Under the pieces are notes generated by a model, which was not told where the DNA came from, searched no databases, and saw only the letters and a list, made by a program, of their open reading frames with translations. Positions 1-7,851 of a stretch of 62,007 nucleotides of DNA are shown piece after piece (position 1 is the first letter of the stretch; each line of letters starts with the position of its first letter). The DNA comes from Microcystis aeruginosa W13-11. GTDB lineage: Bacteria; Cyanobacteriota; Cyanobacteriia; Cyanobacteriales; Microcystaceae. The DNA is taken from the NCBI GenBank assembly GCA_009995705.1, contig JAADBR010000003.1, positions 1 to 62,007 of the forward strand, given 5' to 3'. A program made the translations under genes and the position numbers.

Positions 1-120
1 TTTCTTCCGCCAGGCTTTGGCCTGTGTCCATCACCCCTTGAATACGGTTGTCTCTCTTATCCCTACTGCTGATTTTTCTCTCTTTGTCAACCCCTAGACC
101 TGAATATTTACGTTACTTTT

Positions 121-225
121 ATGCCAGTATATAGCATCACGCATATTTTAACCTTTAATACGGATGACTTTAAACGATATACAGAAATTGCTGTAGTTCA
201 TCCTACTGAACTTAAGACAAATTGA
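121..225 (+). pseudogene. C-terminal relic of a PIN-domain (VapC) toxin
   Basis: This 34-residue frame contains HILTFNTDDFKRY and ends IAVVHPTEL, the usual C-terminal end of cyanobacterial PIN-domain toxins (last acidic residue region and final beta strand). The N-terminal two thirds of a PIN domain are absent upstream, and I see no promoter or good ribosome binding site. It lies head-on to a PIN N-terminal fragment on the other strand, with a 28-base overlap. It is best read as a dead fragment. Family assignment rests on the motif alone. Confidence 0.6.
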
Positions 226-377
226 GATACTACAATTTCTAAGAGAATGGCATCGGTTGTAATTACTGGATAACCTTCGTATTTTTCCGATAGTTGTATT
301 GCTTGCTGATGGTGTTGATCGTTTTGGTTGATTAGGGCGGTCGCATAGCCTGTATCAACAAACATGGGGTTAAGCAT
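198..377 (-). pseudogene. Truncated VapC-like PIN toxin (N-terminal part only)
   Basis: The 59-residue frame begins MLNPMFVDTGYATAL and continues to DAILLEI, a normal PIN-domain start with the first catalytic aspartate (FVDTG), then runs into an unrelated tail and a stop. A complete toxin of this family has about 130-140 residues, so the second half with the remaining acidic residues is missing. It follows the antitoxin gene at 401-628 on the same strand by about 20 bases, the normal antitoxin-toxin order. ATG at 365 (MFVDT) is an equally plausible start. The toxin is probably inactive. Confidence 0.7.
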
Positions 378-400
378 TTTTCTCGCCGTTTAAGTACGCA

Positions 401-628
401 TCAATACTTATTTTCTGAAAAGTCGGCAGGTGCAGAAATTTTAATTTGTCTGAGTCGTGAAAATAAAGATTCAGGGTTTTTTTGAGGTGGGGTGGCTACG
501 GGTTCGGCAATGTTGTTATCTTCTAAGACAATGACGCGGATGATTTTGCCTTCCCATGCAGGGCTGTACTGTGGGGGAATTGTCAGGATGCCTTTGTGGA
601 TGGTGGTTTTAAATTCGATCGCTTGCAT
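401..628 (-). CDS. VapB-like antitoxin of a broken TA pair
   Basis: A 75-residue protein beginning MQAIEFKTTIHKGILTIP with an AbrB/SpoVT-like short beta N-terminus and a loose C-terminal tail (ISAPADFSE). This is a common cyanobacterial antitoxin architecture placed directly before a PIN toxin gene. Its C-terminal tail would normally wrap around the toxin; here the toxin is truncated, so the antitoxin is an orphan or may act on related toxins elsewhere. The start is the only methionine near the N-terminus. Function is inferred from architecture and position. Confidence 0.7.
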   Translation of the reverse strand: MQAIEFKTTIHKGILTIPPQYSPAWEGKIIRVIVLEDNNIAEPVATPPQKNPESLFSRLRQIKISAPADFSENKY

Positions 629-841
629 GGTAAATCTATGGCCAAGGGGGTTATGTTTAGTTTAGCGAATCGTCTGGTATCGAGATCATGGGATATAGAT
701 CGCCCAGCAATTCTCATTTCAAAAAGTAACAATTTATACAGACAGAAAAAGAGATTTAACAGGTGGCAAAATCGCGATCACCAATCAGTGTTGGACGGGT
801 GTAATTTCAGCTATTCAGGATCGCCTGAGCAGTTTGGTGAC

Positions 842-958
842 TTGGCGAGATGGATTTTAGGTTCGATCCCCCTTGCCCCCGTAGGGTTGATTCAGGAATC
901 AACTCTACCTTGAATCAACCCTACCTTGATAAGGGGGGTGTCTGACAACTTTTAACAC
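842..958. repeat. MITE-like element with a nested inverted repeat
   Basis: This matches the family present at 35702-35945, 56861-57023, 14189-14275 and 58447-58506: the phrase TTTTAGGTTCGATCCCCC, a CCTTGATAAGGGGGGTGTC half-hairpin and the right end TTTTAACACCTATCTACTTA. Here the hairpin arm is interrupted by a second palindrome (about 882-925) whose arms read GTAGGGTTGATTC and GAATCAACCCTAC. The rest of 629-1033 contains nothing I can support beyond the leader of ndhD. Confidence 0.65.
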
Positions 959-1033
959 CTATCTACTTATCTTGCTAAAGATTGACCGCTTAGGCAATAA
1001 TGGGAAGGTTTATCATCCCCATTAAAGTAAAGA

Positions 1034-2506
1034 ATGCTGAACGCTTTTATTTGGCTACCGATTATAGGGGCGATACTGATTGCCTACACGCCTCTAGAGG
1101 TGAAAAAAGTGCGAGGATTAGCTCTAACTTTTGCTGTCGTTCTCTTACTGCTGAATATTCTCCTTGGCTGGCAATTTGACCCTAGTAACCCGCAAATGCA
1201 GTTCACGGTTAATCTGCCTTGGATTAATTTCCTCGGTTTCAACTATGCCATCGGGGTCGATGGCTTATCATTCTCATTACTTTTTCTTAACAGCATCTTG
1301 ACAATAATTGCTCTTTATGCCAGTGGTACAGAGGTTAACCGGCCGAGATTTTACTATTCCCTGCTCTTGTTACTCAATGCCGGAGTAGCGGGGGCCTTTC
1401 TAGCACAGGATTTACTGCTATTTTTCCTATTTTACGAATTAGAAATCGTCCCGCTTTACTTTCTCATTGCCATTTGGGGGGGTCAAAGACGCGGTTACGC
1501 GGGCATGAAATTTTTATTATACACGGCAATTTCAGGCTTTTTAGTGCTAATCTCTTTCCTCGGCTTAGTTTGGCTAACCGGTGCTAATAATTTCGCCTAT
1601 AACCCCCTTTTATCGAACAATTTAGACGTTAAAACCCAATTACTGCTCCTCATCCCCCTTCTGATTGGATTAGCCATCAAAATCCCGATTTTTCCCTTTC
1701 ATACTTGGCTACCGGATGCCCACGTCGAAGCATCTACCCCCGTTTCTGTGCTTTTAGCGGGAATATTACTCAAATTAGGAACCTATGGACTGCTGCGCTT
1801 TGGAGTCGGTTTATTTCTCGACGCTTGGGTGACTATCGCCCCTTGGTTAGCAACAATAGCAGCTATCAGCGCCCTCTACGGGGCCAGTTGCGCTATTGCC
1901 CAAAAGGATATGAAAAAAGTAGTGGCCTATTCTTCTATTTCCCACATGGCCTATATTTTACTAGCGGCGGCGGCCACCACCAGATTAAGCATCACTGCGG
2001 CGATTTTGCAGATGATTAGTCACGGTTTAATTTCCGCTTTGTTATTTTTGTTGGTGGGAGTAGTGTATAAAAAAACCGGCAGCCGGGATGTGGATTATCT
2101 ACGCGGTTTATTAAATCCAGAAAGAGGTTTACCAATTACGGGAATGTTAATGATTTTAGGGGCTATGGCCAGCGCCGGCATCCCCGGAATGGTGGGATTT
2201 ATCGCCGAATTTTTGGTCTTTCGTGGCAGTTTCCCGATTTTTCCGATACAAACGCTCTTATGTTTGGTTGCTAGTGGTTTAACCGCAGTGTATTTTCTCC
2301 TGATGATTAATCGGGTTTTCTTTGGTCGTTTAACCCCTGAATTATCGCGCATTCCTCGCAGTACCTGGCCCGAAAGATTTCCCGAAATTGCTTTGGCTTT
2401 ATTTATTATTGTTTTGGGATTACAACCGAGTTGGATGATTCACTGGAGTGAAAACCAAGCATCAGTGTTATTAACCTGGACGGCAATTAGTCAAAGGCAA
2501 TCATAG
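1034..2506 (+). CDS. ndhD: NAD(P)H-quinone oxidoreductase chain 4 (NdhD)
   Basis: A 490-residue, very hydrophobic protein with the proton-channel antiporter-like fold of complex I chain 4. Recognisable stretches are FYELEIVPLYFLIAIWGG, IFPFHTWLPDAHVEA, KKVVAYSSISHM and the late IPGMVGFIAEF. About 14 membrane helices are expected. In cyanobacteria it is a thylakoid NDH-1 subunit; several NdhD paralogues specify respiration/cyclic electron flow (D1/D2) or CO2 uptake (D3/D4). The length, shorter than the usual 520-530 of D1/D2, hints at a D3/D4-type copy, but no ndhF or cup gene is adjacent inside the window, so the subtype is left open. Start ATG at 1034 is followed at once by a hydrophobic helix. 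Confidence 0.93.
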   Translation: MLNAFIWLPIIGAILIAYTPLEVKKVRGLALTFAVVLLLLNILLGWQFDPSNPQMQFTVNLPWINFLGFNYAIGVDGLSFSLLFLNSILTIIALYASGTEVNRPRFYYSLLLLLNAGVAGAFLAQDLLLFFLFYELEIVPLYFLIAIWGGQRRGYAGMKFLLYTAISGFLVLISFLGLVWLTGANNFAYNPLLSNNLDVKTQLLLLIPLLIGLAIKIPIFPFHTWLPDAHVEASTPVSVLLAGILLKLGTYGLLRFGVGLFLDAWVTIAPWLATIAAISALYGASCAIAQKDMKKVVAYSSISHMAYILLAAAATTRLSITAAILQMISHGLISALLFLLVGVVYKKTGSRDVDYLRGLLNPERGLPITGMLMILGAMASAGIPGMVGFIAEFLVFRGSFPIFPIQTLLCLVASGLTAVYFLLMINRVFFGRLTPELSRIPRSTWPERFPEIALALFIIVLGLQPSWMIHWSENQASVLLTWTAISQRQS

Positions 2507-2568
2507 AAACCTTTTTCGGAATTGTTAAAACCTAGACCGAAAGCAACTTGTGGATAGGTGCCGAAACG

Positions 2569-3732
2569 TCAAAAATTTTTGGCTTTGCGGAGGGAATTAA
2601 CCGTTAAAACCACCTGTTCCCCCACCAGTTCAATTTCTTCTAAAGTATTAAAACGACTCAACCCGAAGCGCAGGGAGGCATAAGCGAGAGATTCGGGGCG
2701 ACCCAAGGCAGTTAAAACGTGAGAGGGGGCGGTATGGCTAGAAGAACAGGCAGAACCGGAGGAAAGCGCCACTATTGGCTGTAATCCTAACAATAACGCC
2801 GCACCGTCCACCCCTTCAATACTAATATTTAAATTTCCGGCTAATCTTTGGCTAGGATGACCATTGAGATAAATTCTGTCTAATTGACTGATAATCTCCC
2901 ATAAACGGGCTTTTAACTGATTTAAGTAGCTGGTATCTTCTTCAATCGCTTTGATGCCCAATTCTACCGCCTTGGCAAAACCGACAATTTGCGGTGTAAA
3001 TATTGTACCCGATCGCAGTCCTTTTTCCTGGCCTCCCCCTTGAATTTGAGCGGCGAGACGGACTCGGGGGTTTCGGCGCCGGACATACAGCGCACCGATT
3101 CCCTTTGGTCCGTGGACCTTGTGGGCAGTTAAGGACATCAAATCTATATTCATTTCCTCCACATCTAGGGGAATTTTGCCGATTGCTTGGGCCGCGTCCG
3201 TATGAAAAAGTACCTGATACTGGCGACAAATCGCCCCAATTGCCGCTAAAGGTTGAATCACCCCAATCTCGTTATTAGCCGCCATAATTGACAGCAAAAT
3301 CGTGTCAGGACGCAAAGATTTTTCTAGTAGTTCCAAGTCAATTAGACCATCAGCACCGACGGGCAAAATTGTCGCCTCAAAACCCAATTTTTCCAGATAA
3401 TGACAGGGATCTAAAACGGCGCGATGTTCTGTCACCACCGTAACTATATGCCGTCCCTTGGCGAAATAAGCTTCGGCAACCCCTTTGATAGCTAGGTTAT
3501 TAGCCTCCGTTGCTCCACTGGTAAAAATAATTTCTTCGGGACTACTATTAATAGCAGCGGCGATTGTTTCTCTTGCCTGTTTAACTGCGGCCTCGGCTGT
3601 CCAACCATAGACATGATTAATACTACTGGCATTACCAAAGTGTTCGGTAAAATAGGGTAACATCGCCGCCAGAACTTGCGGATCTAGGGGTGTCGTGGCG
3701 TGGCAATCTAGATAAATCGGTTTTTGAGACAT
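2569..3732 (-). CDS. iscS: Cysteine desulfurase (NifS/IscS family)
   Basis: A 387-residue PLP enzyme that would take sulfur from cysteine and deliver persulfide sulfur to Fe-S cluster, tRNA or cofactor assembly in the cytosol. Visible are the N-terminus IYLDCHATTPLDP, the FTSGATEANNLA cofactor-binding loop, HTDAAQAIGKIPLDV, the PLP lysine in LTAHKVHGPKGIGAL, and the catalytic cysteine in SSGSACSSSH, which marks a group I desulfurase. It converges with ndhD (62 bases apart). No isc or suf genes are adjacent. It could in principle also feed a Dnd-type system (a dndD-like gene lies at 14359), but nothing here shows that. Symbol uncertain between nifS and iscS. Confidence 0.92.
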   Translation of the reverse strand: MSQKPIYLDCHATTPLDPQVLAAMLPYFTEHFGNASSINHVYGWTAEAAVKQARETIAAAINSSPEEIIFTSGATEANNLAIKGVAEAYFAKGRHIVTVVTEHRAVLDPCHYLEKLGFEATILPVGADGLIDLELLEKSLRPDTILLSIMAANNEIGVIQPLAAIGAICRQYQVLFHTDAAQAIGKIPLDVEEMNIDLMSLTAHKVHGPKGIGALYVRRRNPRVRLAAQIQGGGQEKGLRSGTIFTPQIVGFAKAVELGIKAIEEDTSYLNQLKARLWEIISQLDRIYLNGHPSQRLAGNLNISIEGVDGAALLLGLQPIVALSSGSACSSSHTAPSHVLTALGRPESLAYASLRFGLSRFNTLEEIELVGEQVVLTVNSLRKAKNF

Positions 3733-3879
3733 ATTTTTCCCCTGCGGGGGATTCGGGAAGGAGATATCCTCTGTTTTCAGAGAATTTCTGAAAGTGCATT
3801 GCTAGTCTATGTTAACAAAAAAGTATCGGATAGTAGTCAACAGCTTACGACTCAGGCCAGAACTTTAAGATTTAATAAT

Positions 3880-3897
3880 GAGAGCGCAATCGCTCTC
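3880..3897. other. Small inverted repeat upstream of 3978
   Basis: GAGAGCG and CGCTCTC are separated by four bases. There is no T run on either side, so it is not a convincing terminator; it may be an operator or a REP-like palindrome in the divergent region between the desulfurase and the gene at 3978. Confidence 0.35.
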
Positions 3898-3977
3898 TGA
3901 CAGGAGTTACAATTTCCCTATTCCAATGTTGTTCAGTAACCCAACAGGATTAATAACACATATTTTCCAGCTCAATT

Positions 3978-4796
3978 ATGGCTAAAAAATCGAAGGCATT
4001 TAGTGAACTGCTCAGGCTGCAGAAAATGTCCCAAGGATCCGAAAAACCCTTGAAAAGCTTTGAGAAGAAATTAAGAGAAAAGTCATCGGCTTTCAAGGAA
4101 ATTGTCGTCTCTCCTTCTGGGGAAGTCAAAATGTCGGAAGTTCTGGAGGATTTTATCGAGCCTTACCGCAAATCCAATGAAACGAAGGGATCTATGCGAA
4201 CACTGCTGACCATAGGGATAATCGCTTGGAATCTGGCGTTGTCCCCCGAATCAAAGCGGCAAGAGATGATAGACCGAGTTTTTAATAAAGACCTTCTTAA
4301 AGGAGATAAAAGGCTCAAGGCGGAGATTCAAGAGCTAATCCAGGAGCTAATCGCTAGGAAAAACCGTTATTTCTCGGAAAACAAGCGGATGATTGTGGAT
4401 TTTGAGTTAAAAGAGCTAGGAAGCGAGTATCATCTCTCGGTTGCCTCCAGCTTGTCGCCCGGATTTTCCGAGTCAGAGTTTGCTTTCAAAGTCGGCGACT
4501 CGGTCATCGTCAAACAGGGTGTAGTTGACCCAGATTTGGGGACTGACATCGGTGGTTGGCAAGGAAGAATTGTGACAATTGACCGGCAGAGCAATCTCAT
4601 CGGCATTGAATGGGACAGCATCACCCTGAAAAACATCCCCAGTTCGGTGATTGACCAGTGTGAAATGGAAAAGTTAGACTGGACTCAACTATGCCTCTCC
4701 TCAACGGATGTGGAATTAACCCAACCTCGAGATACAGAAGAAGATGTGGCCGCCATCATTGCTCAAATTGAGTCTAACATCGTTGGAGCTATTTAG
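3978..4796 (+). CDS. Hypothetical protein with C-terminal SH3-like domain
   Basis: 272 residues, cytosolic, no signal peptide. The first 50 residues are basic and helical; residues 55-160 are helical with LSPESKRQEMIDRVF and acidic/basic heptads; from residue 168 (FKVGDSVIVKQGV) a small beta domain follows with the phrases DIGGWQGRIV and IGIEWDSITL, resembling KOW/SH3-like folds, then an acidic helical end (RDTEEDVAAIIAQIE). I do not recognise a named family. It is followed 140 bases on by a standalone integrase-type core-binding protein on the same strand, and the pair may be a unit. Confidence 0.75.
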   Translation: MAKKSKAFSELLRLQKMSQGSEKPLKSFEKKLREKSSAFKEIVVSPSGEVKMSEVLEDFIEPYRKSNETKGSMRTLLTIGIIAWNLALSPESKRQEMIDRVFNKDLLKGDKRLKAEIQELIQELIARKNRYFSENKRMIVDFELKELGSEYHLSVASSLSPGFSESEFAFKVGDSVIVKQGVVDPDLGTDIGGWQGRIVTIDRQSNLIGIEWDSITLKNIPSSVIDQCEMEKLDWTQLCLSSTDVELTQPRDTEEDVAAIIAQIESNIVGAI

Positions 4797-4814
4797 CAGA
4801 AAAGAGAAAGGTGA

Positions 4815-4901
4815 TTCCGGCGGTTGGCCGACGTTGACCCTGAGGGGCAAATGGCGGCTTTAGACGCTTGGAAAAAAAGACTTGATTCATTACCCTATTG
4901 A
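4815..4901 (+). pseudogene. Possible C-terminal gene relic between two hypothetical genes
   Basis: One frame reads RLADVDPEGQMAALDAWKKR and ends LDSLPY before a stop, a protein-like composition with no start codon of its own apart from a TTG and an internal ATG. An in-frame stop lies immediately upstream. It could be the end of a lost gene that once stood between the genes at 3978 and 4937. Confidence 0.25.
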
Positions 4902-4936
4902 CCATTGAGCAGCGATTTAGAGGAGAGAAATTTGAG

Positions 4937-5338
4937 ATGGATGATTCCCAGAAATATGAGGCTGACTGTCAAAAGATAAGAAAAGTCAATCATGAATTAC
5001 TAAAGGATTTCGAGAGTTGGCTAGAATCATCAGGTTTGTCGGAAAAAACCATTAATAATCATATTTCAAATATAGATTTTTATATCAACGAATATTTACT
5101 CTATGAGGATGCAATAGAAGCTAAAGACGGGGTAGATATGGTCGGTGACTTTTTGGGTTATTGGTTTATCAAAAAGGCCCTGTGGGCCAGTCAATCAAGT
5201 CTCAAGGCTAACGCAGGTAGTCTGAAAAAATTCTACACTTTCTTACTGGAAAAAGGACTAATAGATAAAGATGATTTGCGAGAACTTAAAGAAACCATCA
5301 AGGAAGAAATGAGTGAATGGCTGGAAACCCTAGAGTGA
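4937..5338 (+). CDS. Standalone integrase SAM-like (core-binding) domain protein
   Basis: 133 residues consisting of only the N-terminal core-binding fold of tyrosine recombinases: KDFESWLESSGLSEKTINNH, then ANAGSLKKFYTFLLEKGLI. The catalytic domain (R..HxxR..Y) is absent and there is no room for it. I chose ATG 4937 because AGGAG sits 11 bases upstream; a longer TTG start at 4898 lacks such a site. It probably binds DNA or acts as a partner protein rather than recombining. Its neighbour at 3978 may be functionally linked. Confidence 0.7.
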   Translation: MDDSQKYEADCQKIRKVNHELLKDFESWLESSGLSEKTINNHISNIDFYINEYLLYEDAIEAKDGVDMVGDFLGYWFIKKALWASQSSLKANAGSLKKFYTFLLEKGLIDKDDLRELKETIKEEMSEWLETLE

Positions 5339-5458
5339 TACGATGACCCATTGACTGAAGATATGTGGGATGTTTGGTGATTTTAGCCGAGGGGCAATCC
5401 CCCACCCTCTGGCTGAGAAGCTATAATATCATTGTCAGGACACAAGGAGAGTGAGACA

Positions 5459-6022
5459 ATGGAAACATTAGAATTAGAAAGCTGCCAGTCGATTCTTAAA
5501 GCTGGTCAAATGACCACCGAAAGAGCGTTAGAATTGTTTGACGCTCTCGAACCCGTGAGTTTAGACTTTATGCTCGGTCTTTGGCAAGGTTCTGGACTTC
5601 AGACAAATCACCCCATGGATGGTTTATTAGAAGCATCTAATTGGTATGGTAAAGAATTTGTCGATACTGAGAATGTCCACCCCCTGTTATTTTTAGATGG
5701 TCAGGGAAAAATTTTTAAGGTGGCACCCAATCCCACGGCCATGAACTGGATTTTGAAGCTGCCGATACTGAAAAATAATTCTCTGAAACCTTTGCTGATG
5801 CTGACCAACTCCTTGCTAAAAACACAGACAAGTCAGGCTAGACTGCGAATGATGGAATATCGGGACAAAGTTAGCGCCACGATGATTTATGATTATTTGC
5901 CGATTAATGACTCTTTTCGGAAAGTAGATGATAATACGGTGCTGGGAATTATGGATTTTAAAAACTTTCCCCAGCCTTTCTTTTTTGTTCTCAAGCGATG
6001 TCAAGAACATTTTAATTCTTGA
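5459..6022 (+). CDS. GXWXG / DUF4334 domain protein
   Basis: 187 residues. The first part (LDFMLGLWQGSGLQTNHPMDGLLEASNWYGKEF region) carries the GLWQG signature of the GXWXG domain and the second half (MMEYRDKVSATMIYDYLPI, then DNTVLGIMDFK) matches the DUF4334 domain that usually follows it. The biochemical role of the family is unknown; the fold suggests a small-ligand-binding beta barrel. ATG 5459 is preferred over an upstream TTG because AAGGAGA lies 8 bases before it. Its 3' end overlaps the convergent JAMM gene by 22 bases. Confidence 0.85.
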   Translation: METLELESCQSILKAGQMTTERALELFDALEPVSLDFMLGLWQGSGLQTNHPMDGLLEASNWYGKEFVDTENVHPLLFLDGQGKIFKVAPNPTAMNWILKLPILKNNSLKPLLMLTNSLLKTQTSQARLRMMEYRDKVSATMIYDYLPINDSFRKVDDNTVLGIMDFKNFPQPFFFVLKRCQEHFNS

Positions 6023-6423
6023 GGTTGGATTTGAAATTGTTCGCGCTCGTCCAGTTGCCAAGCTTGTAAATCGATCGCTCTCCCTGAAACTACGGAGACA
6101 ATTAAATAAGTATATCCTGACCAGGCTAATTGGCGATCAATTTCCGAGGGAATGGCGGCATGATCGGGATGGGAATGATAGATACCAATAATTTCTAGCT
6201 GGTTTTCCCGGGCCGATTTTTGAGCTTGTAAAAGCACTTCTGGGGCAATACTAAAGCGGTTTTTTCTATTGCCTGACCAGTTATTTTCTGTTGCTTGTAT
6301 GCTGATAACTTCGGCTGCTGTCTCGGTAATTTTTCCTAGGAGTAACCCACAACATTCTTCGGGATAGGTGGATTCTGCGTGGGTGAAAATAGACTGGTAA
6401 ATTTTTTCTGTAATCAGGATCAT
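6001..6423 (-). CDS. JAMM/MPN+ (M67) metallopeptidase
   Basis: 140 residues from the MILITEKIYQSIF start. The protein has the complete JAMM zinc site: upstream glutamate in PEECCGLLLG, and HSHPDHAAIPSEID, which fits H-x-H-x7-S-x2-D. Bacterial relatives of this size (Mec-like) trim C-terminal extensions from ubiquitin-like sulfur carrier proteins such as CysO, MoaD or ThiS. No sulfur-carrier gene is adjacent, so the substrate is unknown. A longer frame reaches 6459, but the extra residues are not family-like. It overlaps the DUF4334 gene tail to tail. Confidence 0.87.
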   Translation of the reverse strand: MILITEKIYQSIFTHAESTYPEECCGLLLGKITETAAEVISIQATENNWSGNRKNRFSIAPEVLLQAQKSARENQLEIIGIYHSHPDHAAIPSEIDRQLAWSGYTYLIVSVVSGRAIDLQAWQLDEREQFQIQPQELKCS

Positions 6424-6510
6424 AGGATGGAGTAAACGGGTCGCAAATGCTATGGACAACAGGGTAAGCGCATCTCAATTTTGGCCCACTATTTTTTTGC
6501 TTCTAGCTGG

Positions 6511-7773
6511 CTATTTTGTCACCCGCCAACTGAGTTTAAGATTAACCCAAAAGTTCCAAACCGTGACGATAGCGATCGCAATAAAGTTAGCTAGATAGCG
6601 ATTGATTCCTAAACCATTAAAGAGAAGGTTGAGGAGCAAGACGTTTAAAATTAAACCAGCTAAACAGATCAAATTGAACTTGAAAAATCTTTTCCAGCGT
6701 TTATTCCAACCCCTTTGACGAGCGGATAAATCACCAAAAGTCCAGCGATCATTCCAGATAAAATTATTAATAATTGCTAATTCGGCGGCGATGATTTTAC
6801 TGCGGGTTAATCCCCAACCCAAAGCGGCGGGATCACTGAGAAGATAGAGAAAGGCCATATCGACAAAAACCCCGGTTAATCCCACTAAACCGAAGCGAAT
6901 AAATCTATCTAAAGGTAGATTGACAATTGCATCTAAAAACCTTAATGGCTTTTGAGAGCGCAAACGCAGCAGATGGAAGATATATTCTAGCCATTGTTTC
7001 CAAGTTACCTTACTTTCCCCCTCTAGCCGCTCTTGGAAGACATAACCCACTTCTGTGATGGTTTTGATGCGACCTTTGCCGATGACTTCTAGTAAAATTT
7101 TGTAACCGGTGGGATTGAGAATCGGACCAGCGATCGCTTGACGGCGAACCATAAAGTAACCGCTCATGGGATCGGAGACGCGACCGACCACCTCTGGCAG
7201 TAGAATTAAACCAAGAATTTGAGCGCCGCGAGAGAGAAATCGTCGCAGCAGACTCCACTCGCTCACTCCTCCTCCTTCGACGTGACGACTAGCAAGAGCT
7301 AAATCGGCTCCTTTTTCGATAGTTTCGAGGAGATTATAGATAATTTCGGGGGGATGTTGCAGATCTCCATCGATTACTCCTAGTATCTCACCCCTTGACC
7401 CTTGCCAACCCCGCACCACTGCCGACGCTAGTCCTTTTTCTCCCTGACGACGCATCACCCGCAGTTGCGGGTAATCCGGGGTTAATTTGCTGGCTAATTC
7501 CCAAGTGCGATCGGGACTGTCATCATCGACGATAATTAGTTCATACTGATCGGGAATTTTTCGATCGAGTAATTGACTGAGATTCTCGACTAGGGGAATA
7601 ACGTTATCCCGCTCGTTATAAGTGGGAATAACTAGAGATAATTTGAGTAATTGCGGCGAATCTCTGAGAATATAGCTATTATTGCCGATAATTCCTTCAA
7701 TTTGCTCTAAAAAAGGGATTTGCAAAGAGCCGACGGGGGTGGTTAAAAAGGGATAGGGTGGAGAGTTGGTCAC
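6511..7773 (-). CDS. Polyprenol-phosphate glycosyltransferase with GtrA domain
   Basis: 420 residues in two modules. Residues about 45-270 are a GT2 domain of the dolichol-phosphate mannose synthase type (LSLVIPTYNERDNVIPLVEN, IIVDDDSPDRTWE, VIDGDLQHPPE, DPMSGYFMVRR). Residues about 290-420 are a four-helix GtrA-like membrane domain (FIRFGLVGLTGVFVDMAFLY ... FWVNLKLSW). The fused protein would load a sugar onto a lipid carrier and help flip it, supplying a GT-C enzyme; the GT39-type gene at 8935 is a natural partner. The start gives a 47-residue leader; a downstream start is possible. Confidence 0.9.
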   Translation of the reverse strand: MTNSPPYPFLTTPVGSLQIPFLEQIEGIIGNNSYILRDSPQLLKLSLVIPTYNERDNVIPLVENLSQLLDRKIPDQYELIIVDDDSPDRTWELASKLTPDYPQLRVMRRQGEKGLASAVVRGWQGSRGEILGVIDGDLQHPPEIIYNLLETIEKGADLALASRHVEGGGVSEWSLLRRFLSRGAQILGLILLPEVVGRVSDPMSGYFMVRRQAIAGPILNPTGYKILLEVIGKGRIKTITEVGYVFQERLEGESKVTWKQWLEYIFHLLRLRSQKPLRFLDAIVNLPLDRFIRFGLVGLTGVFVDMAFLYLLSDPAALGWGLTRSKIIAAELAIINNFIWNDRWTFGDLSARQRGWNKRWKRFFKFNLICLAGLILNVLLLNLLFNGLGINRYLANFIAIAIVTVWNFWVNLKLSWRVTK

Positions 7774-7851
7774 TCGCTTACACTCACAGACTAAAACAGG
7801 TTTAGAGACGCACAGTTTACCGGCAAAGTTGTTGAAACCAGAATTTTGAGC

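Noticed and set aside
596..913. Plus-strand 105-codon frame near the window start
   Set aside because: It overlaps the antitoxin gene start, runs through the MITE-like repeat, and its translation is not protein-like.
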